A stretch of DNA of 64,000 nt from the NCBI GenBank assembly GCA_029465975.1, contig CM055749.1, forward strand, positions 15,061,400-15,125,399. Direction: 5' to 3'. The stretch's first letter is position 1. Each line of letters begins with the position of its first letter. The DNA is from Dallia pectoralis. Taxonomy: Eukaryota > Chordata > Actinopteri > Esociformes > Umbridae. The position numbers were made by a program, and so were the translations under genes. Shown here in pieces: positions 31,632-45,812 of this stretch. The notes beneath the pieces were generated by a model. The model saw nothing but the letters and a program-made list of their open reading frames with translations, did not search any database and was not told the origin of the DNA.

Positions 31632-33138
31632 GGCCCAATCCGAATACTCCCACTTACCCCTTCCCCTTAGCCCTACCCCTTAGTTTACCCCTACCCCTTG
31701 GCCCTCGAAACCGGGACACCACTCGGTTTTGGCTACGTCATCATACATCGTCGCTAGCTGGCTGCTACGTCACCAGAGGCGACACAAATGTTGATCTCAA
31801 ACTTCGGAGATGCAGTCTGGAAAAGTGTGTATGTTGTCGATTGCGTGGATTTTAGTTATGTTTTTGCGATTGTCTGCAACAAATCGCAGAAATCAAGCGA
31901 GAAGAGGTCTACGAATGCTGGTAGTTTAACTTATGGTATGTATCGATTGGTTGCAAAAAACATTGTCGTATTGTATTTAAAGTTCACGGAACTAACCAAC
32001 AAGGTAGCAAACATTTTTCCCAACTCAGCCATTAATGGTGTAAAATTGTTTTATTTTCCAGACTGGTGGTCCAACAAGATACTGTGCCATAAACCCCAAC
32101 ACGCCTATACTGCGCATATGGTTCAATGTATGTAGTAGTTATTTGTTTACTTTGGTGGCGGTGCATATGGATGCAGATGTTCTTCTGTGTACTATTGTTT
32201 TTAATGTTTTTGTAAAGCACACGTGCTATATAAATAAAACTGCTTGCTTACTACTGAAGGCTGTTTTCAATAAATAATTTCATCCACATTGCATTGTGTT
32301 TAGTATATCTGTTTCAGTGATCACTGTTTTGAATGTCATTGATCGATGTTCAGAAACCCTTAATCAAAAACAATGTGCAAAGTGCAACAACAAACAAACT
32401 ACAGTTTATCAAACATTTTTTCAAAGATGTCCAATAACCTCTATGTCTTGGCCTCACCAGTGTCCTGTATCATATCCAAATTATGTTGTACACCTTCATA
32501 ATCTACAGTCTATGGTTGTACAGCATGAAACTTCGGTTCATTTTCTGCCCGAAAGCGAATTATTTGCCGGGTTTCCTCTGGCGTCCCTGTGTGATTCGGG
32601 ACGGTATGTAAAGCACTTTTATCGCTATTCCAAAAGCAACATGTTATGTTATGCACTGATATGAATTATCTGCTAAAAGAGTTAACTGTAGACAAACATG
32701 CATTGAGTAAAGGTAGTCAGAGAAATACGGGACAAATTAGCAATGTATCTTTGGCGTTGAAAACTGGCAAAAAGTTGCGATTTAAAAAAAAATTCAATTA
32801 TTAAAATGGTTAAAAATATATATAGACAGGACTGCGTAGATCAAAAAACAATTGTGTCGTAATTTTTAAATTCGTTATTTAATCTGAAAATACTACATTT
32901 ATGGGTCTCTTTTGCTGATCTAGCAGCCATTGTTGACGTCTCGCAATGTGTTCTGGGTACCCCTTGGTTTCAAGTAAGCTCTCGGAAAATCTTGGTTTCA
33001 AGGGGTATACAGCCCTCAGTCTTACCCCTTCGTCTTGATCAAAATGAGTATTCGGACAGCACTTGGTGTCGCGCGAACGCGCAAAACTAAGGGGATGGGC
33101 TAAGGGGAAGGGGTAAGGGGGAGTATTCGGATTGGGCC
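31632..33138. mobile_element. Non-autonomous DNA transposon with 53-bp pyrimidine-rich inverted ends
   Basis: The left end starts GGCCCAATCCGAATACTCCC and the right end is its inverse. The inverted repeats run about 53 bases with only about three mismatches. The inner part is made of CCCCTT/CCCCTA words. TTA trinucleotides flank both ends (31629-31631 and 33139-33141). A 3-bp TTA duplication fits PIF/Harbinger. The 1.5-kb interior has only short frames (for example 31788-32135 and 32296-32664) with no transposase or Myb-like domain that I recognise. Superfamily assignment is inferred from the duplication alone. Confidence 0.8.
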
Positions 33139-33154
33139 TTAATGTACACATTTT

Positions 33155-33278
33155 CTGCGAGGTGGCCTTAGCTCAGACTTGTTGGTCCTGCACATCCCAG
33201 AGATGCTCAATTAGATGGGGATCTGTGGAATTTGGAGTGTACGGCAAACATCTTGAATTCTTGGCAATGGTATTCCCT
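33155..33278 (-). mobile_element. Tc1/mariner transposase fragment, antisense
   Basis: GAGGTGGCC, CAGACTTGTTGGTCCTGCAC, then ATCCCAGAGATGCTCAATTA and GGGGATCTGTGGAATTTGG are the antisense of the catalytic-end region of the fish mariner family found in sense at 57985-58195. It lies between the TTA-flanked transposon and the 39-bp satellite. Confidence 0.7.
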
Positions 33279-33570
33279 GGTGACACTCATACTAATAAGC
33301 CTGCAGTATCAGAACCTCACACTACTCCTACAAATAAGCCTGCAGTATCAGAACCTCACACTACTCCTACTAATAAGCCTGCAGTATCAGAACCTCACAC
33401 TACTCCTACAAATAAGCATACAGTATCAGAACCTCACACTACTCCTACAAATAAGCATACAGTATCAGAACCTCACACTACTCCTACTAATAACCCTGCA
33501 GTATCAGAACCTCACACTACTCCTACTAATAACCCTGCAGTATCAGAACCTCACACTACTCCTACTAATA

Positions 33571-34070
33571 NNNNNNNNNNNNNNNNNNNNNNNNNNNNNN
33601 NNNNNNNNNNNNNNNNNNNNNNNNNNNNNNNNNNNNNNNNNNNNNNNNNNNNNNNNNNNNNNNNNNNNNNNNNNNNNNNNNNNNNNNNNNNNNNNNNNNN
33701 NNNNNNNNNNNNNNNNNNNNNNNNNNNNNNNNNNNNNNNNNNNNNNNNNNNNNNNNNNNNNNNNNNNNNNNNNNNNNNNNNNNNNNNNNNNNNNNNNNNN
33801 NNNNNNNNNNNNNNNNNNNNNNNNNNNNNNNNNNNNNNNNNNNNNNNNNNNNNNNNNNNNNNNNNNNNNNNNNNNNNNNNNNNNNNNNNNNNNNNNNNNN
33901 NNNNNNNNNNNNNNNNNNNNNNNNNNNNNNNNNNNNNNNNNNNNNNNNNNNNNNNNNNNNNNNNNNNNNNNNNNNNNNNNNNNNNNNNNNNNNNNNNNNN
34001 NNNNNNNNNNNNNNNNNNNNNNNNNNNNNNNNNNNNNNNNNNNNNNNNNNNNNNNNNNNNNNNNNNNNNN
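33571..34070. other. Assembly gap of exactly 500 N
   Basis: A run of exactly 500 unknown bases lies inside the 39-bp satellite. The round length suggests a placeholder, so true array length and the distance across it are unknown. Confidence 0.98.
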
Positions 34071-36345
34071 GTAGTGAGGTTCTGATACTGCAGGCTTATT
34101 AGTAGGAGTAGTGAGGCCCTGATACCGCATATTATTAGTGAGGTTCTGATACTGCAGGGTTATTAGTAGAGTAGTGTGTCTCTGATACCGTATGCCATTT
34201 GTAGGGAGTAGTGTGAGGTTCTGGATACTGCATGCTATATTTGCAGTGAGGCGTGAGGTGCAGGCTTATTAGTAGAGTAGTGTGAGGTCCTGATACTGTA
34301 GGCTTGAGGTGTAGGAGGTGAGGCCCTGATACTGTATGCCTATTGTAGTGAGTATGTTGCTCCTGATAATGATTCTGATACTGTAGGCGACAGTAGGAGA
34401 GGGTGAGGTTCTGATACTGCAGGGTTATAGAAGTAAGGTGAGGTCTGAGCCACTGCAGGGCCCACAGCAGGAGAGCTCTGAGGTTCCGACACTGCATGCT
34501 TGGTTTTGTAGGAGTAGTGAGGCTCTGATACCGCAGTGCTTGCCAGCAGCAGGGTGCAAGAGTATGAGGCTTGATACCGCAGGCTTGTGGCTTGTGGGAG
34601 TAGTGAGTTCTGATACTGCAGGCTCTATTCGTAGAGGAGGTGAGGTTCTGATACCGCAGGCCCCATTAGTATGAGTAGTGAGTGTCTCTGATGGTGTGTT
34701 TACTAGCAGGGAGAGCTCAGGCCCTGATACTGCATGCTTATTTGTAGCAGGTGAGGTCGCGCAGGCTTGATTAGTGGAGTAGTGAGGCTCCCGATACCGT
34801 AGGCTTATTGCAGAGCAGTGTGAGCTCTGGATACCGGGGCAGGCACTCCAGGTGAGAGTGTGAGGTCTCCTGATACCGGCAGGCCGAGGTTAGCAGGCAG
34901 TGAGGCCCTGATACGTAGGCTTATAGTAGGAGCAGTGCATCCTGATACCGCAGGCTGGATTTGTGTATAGTGAGCCTCTGATACTGCAGGCTTCTTATTT
35001 GTAGGGAGTAGTGTGAGGCTCTGATAATGTTTGTAGGGAGTAGGAGTGTCTCTGATATGCATGCTTATTAGTAGGAGTAGTGAGGTTCTGATACTGCAGG
35101 CTTATTATTAGGGTAGTGTGAGGCCCTGATTACCGCAGGGTTATTGTAGGAGTAGTGTGAGGCTCCCGATGGTAATATTAGTAGAGAGGCCCTGATACTG
35201 CAGGCTTATGCCAGTAGTAGTGAGGCCCTGATATCGCAGGCCATTTGTAGGAGTAGTGTGAGGCTCCCTGATACTCAGGCTTATTAGCAGGGAGTATTGA
35301 GGTCTCTGATACTGTATGCCATTTGTAGGAGAGGAGGTTTCGATACTGCATTGGGGGTAGGAGTAAGTGAGGCCTCTGGATACTGCAGGGTTATTAGTAG
35401 GAGTAGTGAGGCCCTGATACGCAGGAAAGAATAGTAGAGTAGAGGTTCTGATACTGTAGGCGTAGATAGAGTAGTGAGGTTTCGATATTGTGCAGGTTAG
35501 GTTATAGGAGTAGTGAGGTTCTGATACTGCAGGCTTATTAGCAGGAGTAGGAGGCCCTGATACTGCATGTCATTTGTAGAGAGGAGCTCTGCAGGAGGTC
35601 TCTGATACTGTAGGCTTATTAGTAGAGTAGTGAGGTTCTGATACTGCAGGCTTATTATTAGGGTAGTGTGAGGCCCTGATTACCGCAGGGTTATTGTAGG
35701 AGTAGTGTGAGGCTCCCGATGGTAATATTAGTAGAGAGGCCCTGATACTGCAGGCTTATGCCAGTAGTAGTGAGGCCCTGATATCGCAGGCCATTTGTAG
35801 GAGTAGTGTGAGGCTCCCTGATACTCAGGCTTATTAGCAGGGAGTATTGAGGTCTCTGATACTGTATGCCATTTGTAGGAGAGGAGGTTTCGATACTGCA
35901 TTGGGGGTAGGAGTAAGTGAGGCCTCTGGATACTGCAGGGTTATTAGTAGGAGTAGTGAGGCCCTGATACGCAGGAAAGAATAGTAGAGTAGAGGTTCTG
36001 ATACTGTAGGCGTAGATAGAGTAGTGAGGTTTCGATATTGTGCAGGTTAGGTTATAGGAGTAGTGAGGTTCTGATACTGCAGGGCTTATTAGCAGGAGTA
36101 GGAGGCCCTGATACTGCATGTCATTTGTAGAGAGGAGCTCTGCAGGAGGTCTCTGATACTGTAGGCTTATTAGTAGAGTAGTGAGGTTCTGATACCGCAG
36201 GCCAGCCTGCAGAGAGGAGGAGGCTCCCTGATACTGCAGGCCGAGCCTGTAGGGAGTTAGTGAGGTTTCCTGATACGCAGGCTTATTTGTAGGGAGTAGC
36301 GTGAGTGCCCTGATACTGCAGGCTTGAGTTAGTAGGAGAGGTTCT
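34071..36345. repeat. Inverted, error-rich 39-bp repeat segment
   Basis: The units here are the reverse complement of the main array (GTGAGGTTCTGATACTGCAG) with frequent one- to several-base indels not seen elsewhere. A block of about 550 bp starting near 35070 recurs almost exactly near 35620, including its random-looking errors. The orientation flips back abruptly near 36345. This pattern suggests uncorrected long-read sequence and a fold-back or duplicated join. Confidence 0.85.
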
Positions 36346-39300
36346 GATACTTACTCCTACAAATAAGCCTACAGTATCAGAACCTCACACTACTCCTACT
36401 AATAAGCCTGCAGTATCAGAACCTCACACTACTCCTACAAATAAGCCTGCAGTATCAGAACCTCACACTACTCCTACTAATAAGCCTGCAGTATCAGAAC
36501 CTCACACTACTCCTACTAATAACCCTGCAGTATCAGAACCTCACACTACTCCTACTAATAACCCTGCAGTATCAGAACCTCACACTACTCCTACTAATAA
36601 GCCTACAGTATCAGAACCTCACACTACTCCTACTAATAAGCCTGCAGTATCAGAACCTCACACTACTCCTACTAATAAGCCTACAGTATCAGAACCTCAC
36701 ACTACTCCTACAAATAAGCCTAGTATCAAACCTCACAACTACCTACCTAAATAAGCCTGCAGTATCAGAACCTCACACTACTCCTACAAATAAGCCTACA
36801 GTATCAGAACCTCACACTACTCCTACTAATAAGCCTGCAGTATCAGAACCTCACACTACTCCTATCAGAACCTCACACTAAAATAAGCCTACAGTATCAG
36901 AACCTCAAACCTCCTACAAATAAGCCTGCAGTATCAGAACCTCACACTACTCCTACTAATAAGCCTACAGTATCAGAACCTCACACTACTCCTACTAATA
37001 AGCCTACAGTATCAGAACCTCACACTACTCCTACTAAATAAGCCTACAGTATCAGAACCTCACACTACTCCTACTAATAAGCATAAGTATCAGAACCTAC
37101 ACTATCAATAAGCCTACAGTATCAGAACCTCACACTACTCCTACTAATAAGCCTGCAGTATCAGAACCTCACACTACTCCTACTAATAAGCCTACAGTAT
37201 CAGAACCTCACACTACTCCTACAAATAAGCCTGCAGTATCAGAACCTCACACTACTCCTACTAATAAGCCTACAGTATCAGAACCTCACACTACTCCTAC
37301 AAATAAGCCTGCAGTATCAGAACCTCACACTACTCCTACAAATAAGCCTGCAGTATCAGAACCTCACACTACTCCTACTAATAAGCCTGCAGTATCAGAA
37401 CCTCACACTACTCCTACTAATAAGCCTACAGTATCAGAACCTCACACTACTCCTACTAATAAGCCTACAGTATCAGAACCTCACACTACTCCTACAAATA
37501 AGCCTACAGTATCAGAACCTCACACTACTCCTACTAATAAGCCTACAGTATCAGAACCTCACACTACTCCTACTAATAACCCTGCAGTATCAGAACCTCA
37601 CACTACTCCTACTAATAAGCCTACAGTATCAGAACCTCACACTACTCCTACTAATAAGCCCTGCAGTATCAGAACCTCACACTACTCCTACTAATAAGCC
37701 TACAGTATCAGAACCTCACACTACTCCTACAGTATCTACACTAATAAGCCTGCAGTATATCAGAACCTCACACTACTCCTACAAATAAGCCTACAGTATC
37801 AGAACCTCACACTACTCCTACTAATAAGCCTACAGTATCAGAACCTCACACTACTCCTACTAATAAGCCTGCAGTATCAGAACCTCACACTACTCCTACT
37901 AATAAGCCTACAGTATCAGAACCTCACACTACTCCTACTAATAACCCTGCAGTATCAGAACCTCACACTACTCCTACTAATAACCCTGCAGTATCAGAAC
38001 CTCACACTACTCCTAGTAATAAGCCTACAGTATCAGAACCTCACCCTACTCCTACTAATAAGCATACTGTATCAGAACCTCACACTACTCCTACAAATAA
38101 GCCTACAGTATCAGAACCTCACACTACTCCTACAAATAAGCCTGCAGTATCAGAACCTCACACTACTCCTACAAATAAGCCTGCAGTATCAGAACCTCAC
38201 ACTACTCCTACTAATAAGCCTACAGTATCAGAACCTCACACTACTCCTACTAATAAGCCTGCAGTATCAGAACCTCACACTACTCCTACACTACAGAACC
38301 TCCTACAAATAAGCCTGCAGTATCAGAACCTCACACTACTCCTACTAATAAGCCTACAGTATCAGAACCTCACACTACTCCTACTAATAAGCCTGCAGTA
38401 TCAGAACCTCACACTACTCCTACAAATAAGCCTACAGTATCAGAACCTCACACTACTCCTACTAATAAGCCTACAGTATCAGAACCTCACACTACTCCTA
38501 CTAATAAGCCTACAGTATCAGAACCTCACACTACTCCTACAAATAAGCCTACAGTATCAGAACCTCACACTACTCCTACTAATAAGCCTGCAGTATCAGA
38601 ACCTCACACTACTCCTACTAATAAGCCTACAGTATCAGAACCTCACACTACTCCTACAAATAAGCCTGCAGTATCAGAACCTCACACTACTCCTACAAAT
38701 AAGCCTGCAGTATCAGAACCTCACACTACTCCTACAAATAAGCCTGCAGTATCAGAACCTCAAACTACTCCTACCTAAGCCTGCAGTATCAGAACCTCAC
38801 ACTACTCCTACTAATAAGCCAGAAGAACCTCACACTACTCCTACAAACAAGCCTACAGTATCAGAACCTCACACTACTCCTACAAATAAGCCTGCAGTAT
38901 CAGAACCTCACACTACTCCTACTAATAAGCCTGCAGTATCAGAACCTCAAACTACTCCTACTAATAAGCCTACAGTATCAGAACCTCACACTACTCCTAC
39001 TAATAACCCTGCAGTATCAGAACCTCACACTACTCCTACTAATAAGCCTACAGTATCAGAACCTCACACTACTCCTACTAATAAGCCTGCAGTATCAGAA
39101 CCTAACACTACTCCTACTAATAAGCCTACAGTATCAGAACCTCACACTACTCCTACAAATAAGCCTACAGTATCAGAACCTCACACTACTCCTACTAATA
39201 AGCCTGCAGTATCAGAACCTCACACTACTCCTACAAATAAGCCTACAGTATCAGAACCTCACACTACTCCTACAAATAAGCCTACAGTATCAGAACCTCA

Positions 39301-42300
39301 CACTACTCCTACTAATAAGCCTACAGTATCAGAACCTCACACTACTCCTACTAATAAGCCTGCAGTATCAGAACCTCACACTACTCCTACTAATAAGCCT
39401 ACAGTATCAGAACCTCACACTACTCCTACTAATAAGCCTGCAGTATCAGAACCTCACACTACTCCTACTAATAAGCCTACAGTATCAGAACCTCACACTA
39501 CCCCTACAAATAAGCCTGCAGTATCAGAACCTCACACTACTCCTACTAATAAGCCTACAGTATCAGAACCTCACACTACTCCTACAAATAAGCCTGCAGT
39601 ATCAGAACCTCACACAACTCCTACAAATAAGCCTGCAGTATCAGAACCTCACACTACTCCTACTAATACGCCTACAGTATCAGAACCTCACACTACTCCT
39701 ACTAATAAGCCTGCAGTATCAGAACCTAACACTACTCCTACTAATAAGCATACAGTATCAGAACCTCACACTACTCCTTCACATAAGCCTACAGTATCAG
39801 AACCTCACACTACTCCTACTAATAACCCTGCAGTATCAGAACCTCACACTACTCCTAGTAATAAGCCTACAGTATCAGAACCTCACCCTACTCCTACTAA
39901 TAAGCATACTGTATCAGAACCTCACACTACTCCTACAAATAAGCCTACAGTATCAGAACCTCACACTACTCCTACAAATAAGCCTGCAGTATCAGAACCT
40001 CACACTACTCCTACAAATTAGCCTGCAGTATCAGAAACTCACACTACTCCTACTAATAAGCCTACAGTACTATCAGAACCTCACACTACTCCTACTAATA
40101 AGCCTGCAGTATCAGAACCTCACACTACTCCTACAAATAAGCATACAGTATCAGAACCTGAAACTACTCCTACTAATAAGCCTACAGTATCAGAACCTCA
40201 CACTACTCCTACTAATAAGCATACAGTATCAGAACCTCAAACTACTCCTAATAATAAGCCTACAGTATCAGAACCTCACACTACTCCTACAAATAACCCT
40301 GCAGTATCAGAACCTCACACTACTCCTACTAATAAGCCTGCAGTATCAGAACCTCACACTACTCCTACTAATAACCCTGCAGTATCAGAACCTCACACTA
40401 CTCCTACTAATAACCCTGCAGTATCAGAACCTCACACTACTCCTAGTAATAAGCCTACAGTATCAGAACCTCACCCTACTCCTACTAATAAGCATACTGT
40501 ATCAGAACCTCACACTACTCCTACAAATAAGCCTACAGTATCAGAACCTCACACTACTCCTACAAATAAGCCTGCAGTATCAGAACCTCACACTACTCCT
40601 ACTAATAAGCCTGCAGTATCAGAACCTCACACTACTCCTACTAATAAGCCTGCAGTATCAGAACCTCACACTAATCCTACAAAGAACCCTGCAGTATCAG
40701 AACCTCACACTACTCCTACAAATAACTACTCCTACTAATAAGCCTACACAGTATCACAAATAAGCCTGCAGTATCAGAACCTCACACTACTAATAAGCCT
40801 ACAGTATCAGAACCTCACACTACCCTACTAATAAGCCTACAGTATCAGAACCTCACACTACTCCTACAAATAAGCCTACAGTATCAGAACCTCACACTAC
40901 TCCTACAAATAAGCCTGCAGTATCAGAACCTCACACTACTCAGTATCAGAACCTCACACTACTAGTATCAGAACCTAACTACTCCTACAAATAAGCCTAC
41001 AGTATCAGAACCTCACACTACTCCTACAAATAAGCCTGCAGTATCAGAACCTCACACTACTCCTACTAATAAGCCTACAGTATCAGAACCTCACACTACT
41101 CCTACTAATAAGCCTGCAGTATCAGAACCTCACACTACTCCTACTAATAAGCCTGCAGTATCAGAACCTCACACTACTCCTACAAATAAGCCTGCAGTAT
41201 CAGAACCTCACACTACTCCTACTAATAAGCCTGCAGTATCAGAACCTCACACTACTCCTACAAATAAGCCTACAGTATCAGAACCTCACACTACTCCTAC
41301 TAAATAAGCCTGCAGTATCAGAACCTCACACTACTCCTACTAATAAGCCTACAGTATCAGAACCTCACACTACTCCTACTAATAAGCCTGCAGTATCAGA
41401 ACCTAACACTACTCCTACTAATAAGCATACAGTATCAGAACCTCACACTACTCCTACTACATAAGCCTACAGTATCAGAACCTCACACTACTCCTACTAA
41501 TAACCCTGCAGTATCAGAACCTCACACTACTCCTAGTAATAAGCCTACAGTATCAGAACCTCACCCTACTCCTACTAATAAGCATACTGTATCAGAACCT
41601 CACACTACTCTTACAAATAAGCCTACAGTATCAGAACCTCACACTACTCCTACAAATAAGCCTGCAGTATCAGAACCTCACACTACTCCTACAAATTAGC
41701 CTGCAGTATCAGAAACTCACACTACTCCTACTAATAAGCCTACAGTATCAGAACCTCACACTACTCCTACTAATAAGCCTGCAGTATCAGAACCTCACAC
41801 TACTCCTACAAATAAGCATACAGTATCAGAACCTGAAACTACTCCTACTAATAAGCCTACAGTATCAGAACCTCACACTACTCCTACTAATAAGCATACA
41901 GTATCAGAACCTCAAACTACTCCTACTAATAAGCCTACAGTATCAGAACCTCACACTACTCCTACAAATAACCCTGCAATATCAGAACCTCACACTACTC
42001 CTACTAATAAGCCTGCAGTATCAGAACCTCACACTACTCCTACTAATAACCCTGCAGTATCAGAACCTCACACTACTCCTACTAATAACCCTGCAGTATC
42101 AGAACCTCACACTACTCCTACTAATAAGCCTACAGTATCAGAACCTCACCCTACTCCTACTAATAAGCATACTGTATCAAAACCTCACACTACTCCTACA
42201 AATAAGCCTACAGTATCAGAACCTCACACTACTCCTACAAATAAGCCTGCAGTATCAGAACCTCACACTACTCCTACAAATTAGCCTGCAGTATCAGAAA

Positions 42301-45300
42301 CTCACACTACTCCTACTAATAAGCCTACGGTATCAGAACCTCACACTACTCCTACTAATAAGCCTGCAGTATCAGAACCTCACACTACTCCTACAAATAA
42401 GCCTACAGTATCAGAACCTCACACTACTCCTACTAATAAGCCTACAGTATCAGAACCTCACACTACTCCTACTAATAAGCCTACAGTATCAGAACCTCAC
42501 ACTACTCCTACAAATAAGCCTACAGTATCAGAACCTCACACTACTCCTACAAATAACCCTGCAGTATCAGAACCTCACACTACTCCTACTAATAAGCCTG
42601 CAGTATCAGAACCTCACACTACTCCTACTAATAAGCCTGCAGTATCAGAACCTCACACTACTCCTACAAATAAGCCTACAGTATCAGAACCTCAAACTAC
42701 TCCTACTAATAAGCCTACAGTATCAGAACCTCACACTACTCCTACAAATAACCCTGCGATATCAGAACCTCACACTACTCCTACTAATAAGCCTGCAGTA
42801 TCAGAACCTCACACTACTCCTACTAATAACCCTGCAGTATCAGAACCTCACACTACTCCTACTAATAACCCTGCAGTATCAGAACCTCACACTACTCCTA
42901 CTAATAACCCTGCAGTATCAGAACCTCACACTACTCCTAGTAATAAGCCTACAGTATCAGAACCTCACACTACTCCTACAAATAAGCCTACAGTATCAGA
43001 ACCTCAAACTACTCCTACTAATAAGCCTACAGTATCAGAACCTCACACTACTCCTATAAATAAGCCTACAGTATCAGAACCTCACACTACTCCTACTAAT
43101 AAGCCTACAGTATCAGAACCTCACACTACTCCTACAAATAAGCCTGCAGTATCAGAACCTCACACTACTCCTACTAATACACTACTCCTACTAATAAGCC
43201 TACAGTATCAGAACCTCACACTACTCCTACAAATAAGCCTGCAGTATCAGAACCTCACACTACTCCTACAAATAAGCCTGCAGTATCAGAACCTCACACT
43301 ACTCCTACAAATAAGCCTACAGTATCAGAAACTCACACTACTCCTACTAATAAGCCTACAGTATCAGAACCTCACACTACTCCTACTAATAAGCCTGCAG
43401 TATCAGAACCTCACACTACTCCTACTAATAAGCCTGCAGTATCAGAACCTCACACTACTCCTACAAATAAGCATACAGTATCAGAACCTCAATACTACTC
43501 CTACTAAAAAGCCTACAGTATCAGAACCTCACACTACTCCTACTAATAACCCTGCAATATCAGAACCTCACACTACTCCTACTAATAAGCCTACAGTATC
43601 AGAACCTCACACTACTCCTACTAATAAGCCTGCAGTATCAGAACCTCACACTACTCCTACTAATAAGCCTGCAGTATCAGAACCTCACACTACTCCTACT
43701 AATAAGCCTACAGTATCAGAACCTCACACTACTCCTACTAATAAGCCTGCAGTATCAGAACCTCACACTACTCCTACTAATAAGCCTACAGTATCAGAAC
43801 CTCACACTACTCCTACAAATAAGCCTGCAGTATCAGAACCTCACACTACTCCTACAAATAAGCCTGCAGTATCAGAACCTCACACTACTCCTACTAATAA
43901 GCCTACGGTATCAGAACCTCACACTACTCCTACTAATAAGCCTGCAGTATCAGAACCTCACCCTACTCCTACTAATAAGCCTACAGTATCAGAACCTCAC
44001 ACTACTCCTACTAATGAGCCTGCAGTATCAGAACCTCACACTACTCCTATAAATAAGCCTGCAGTATCAGAACCTCACACTACTCCTACTAATAAGCCTG
44101 CAGTATCAGAACCTCACACTACTCCTACAAATAAGCCTGCAGTATCAGAACCTCACACTACTCCTACTAATAAGCCTACAGTATCAGAACCTCACACTAC
44201 TCCTACTAATAAGCCTACAGTATCAGAACCTCAAACTACTCCTAGTAATAAGCCTACAGTATCAGAACCTCACCCCACTCCTACTAATAAGCATACTGTA
44301 TCAGAACCTCACACTACTCCTACAAATAAGCCTACAGTATCAGAACCTCACACTACTCCTACTAATAAGCCTACAGTATCAGAACCTCACACTACTCCTA
44401 CTAATAAGCCTACAGTATCAGAACCTCACACTACTCCTACTAATAAGCCTACAGTATCAGAACCTCACACTACTCCTACAAATAAGCCTGCAGTATCAGA
44501 ACCTCACACTACTCCTACTAATAAGCGTACAGTATCAGAATCTCACACTACATCTACAAATAAGCCTGCAGTATCAGAACCTCACACTACTCCTACAAAT
44601 AAGCCTGCAGTATCAGAACCTCACACTACTCCTACAAATAAGCCTGCAGTATCAGAACCTCAAACTACTCCTACTAATAAGCCTACAGTATCAGAACCTC
44701 ACACTACTCCTACTAATAAGCCTACAGTATCAGAACCTCAAACTACTCCTAGTAATAAGCCTACAGTATCAGAACCTCACCCTACTCCTACTAATAAGCA
44801 TACTGTATCAGAACCTCACACTACTCCTACAAATAAGCCTACAGTATCAGAACCTCACACTACTCCTACTAATAAGCCTGTAGTATCAGATCCTCACACC
44901 ACTCCTACAAATAAGCATACAGTATCAGGACCTCAAACTACTCCTACTAATAAGCCTACAGTATCAGAACCTCACACTACTCCTACTAATAACCCTGCAT
45001 ATCAGAACCTCACACTACTCCTACTAATAAGCATACAGTATCAGAACCTCACACTACTCCTACTAATAAGCCTGCAGTATCAGAACCTCACCCTACTCCT
45101 ACTAATAAGCCTACAGTATCAGAACCTCACACTACTCCTACTAATAAGCCTGCAGTATCAGAACCTCACACTACTCCTACAAATAAGCCTGCAGTATCAG
45201 AACCTCACACTACTCCTACAAATAAGCCTGCAGTCTCAGAACCTCACACTACTCCTACTAATAAGCCTACAGTATCAGAACCTCACACTACTCCTACTAA

Positions 45301-45812
45301 TAAGCCTGCAGTATCAGAACCTCACACTACTCCTATAAATAAGCATACGGTATCAGAACCTAAAACTACTCCTACTAATAAGCCTACAGTATCAGAACCT
45401 CACACTACTCATACTAATAACCCTGCAATATCAGAACCTCACACTACTCCTACTAATAAGCCTACAGTATCAGAACCTCACACTACTCCTACTAATAAGC
45501 CTGCAGTATCAGAACCTCACCCTACTCCTGCTAATAAGCCTACAGTATCAGAACCTCACACTACTCCTACTAATAAGCCTACATTATCAGAACCTCACAC
45601 TACTCCTACTAATAAGCCTGCAGTATCAGAACCTCACACTACTCCTACGAATAACCCTGCAGTATCAGAACCTCACACTACTCCTACAAATAAGCCTACA
45701 GTATCAGAACCTCACACTAGTCCTACTAATAAGCCTACAGTATCAGAACCTCAAACTACTCCTACTAATAAGCATACAGTATCAGAACCTCACACTACTC
45801 CTACGAATAGCT

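Larger units (their letters stand above)
33283..45812. repeat. 39-bp satellite array, over 12 kb
   Basis: The unit is 39 bp: AATAAGCCTGCAGTATCAGA, then ACCTCACACT and ACTCCTACT. Main variants are CCTGCAG/CCTACAG, ACTAAT/ACAAAT, AAGCAT and AACCCT. The array holds a 500-N gap at 33571-34070. From 34071 to about 36345 the units are inverted and full of indels. From about 36350 they are forward and clean again, apart from damaged patches near 36720, 36860, 37080, 38290 and 40725-40975. Forward units contain no ATG. Three units carry an in-frame TAG (ACAAATTAG near 40013, 41691, 42276), so this is not a coding repeat. Confidence 0.95.

Noticed and set aside
31632..31690. Telomere-like CCCTTACCCC sequence
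   Set aside because: It is part of the 53-bp inverted end of a transposon and lacks the CCCTAA tandem period.
31788..32664. Transposase genes inside the TTA-flanked element
   Set aside because: The two frames of 115 and 122 codons show no Harbinger nuclease, Myb-like or other DNA-binding motif.
34071..36345. A genuine inverted satellite sub-array
   Set aside because: High indel load confined to this block, a copied error pattern and an adjacent N gap favour an assembly artefact; not fully excluded.
33283..45812. A mucin-like protein with 13-residue Thr/Ser/Pro repeats in the 39-bp array
   Set aside because: Units lack an ATG, three units contain an in-frame TAG, several have frame-changing indels, and no secreted or cysteine-rich domain flanks the array.
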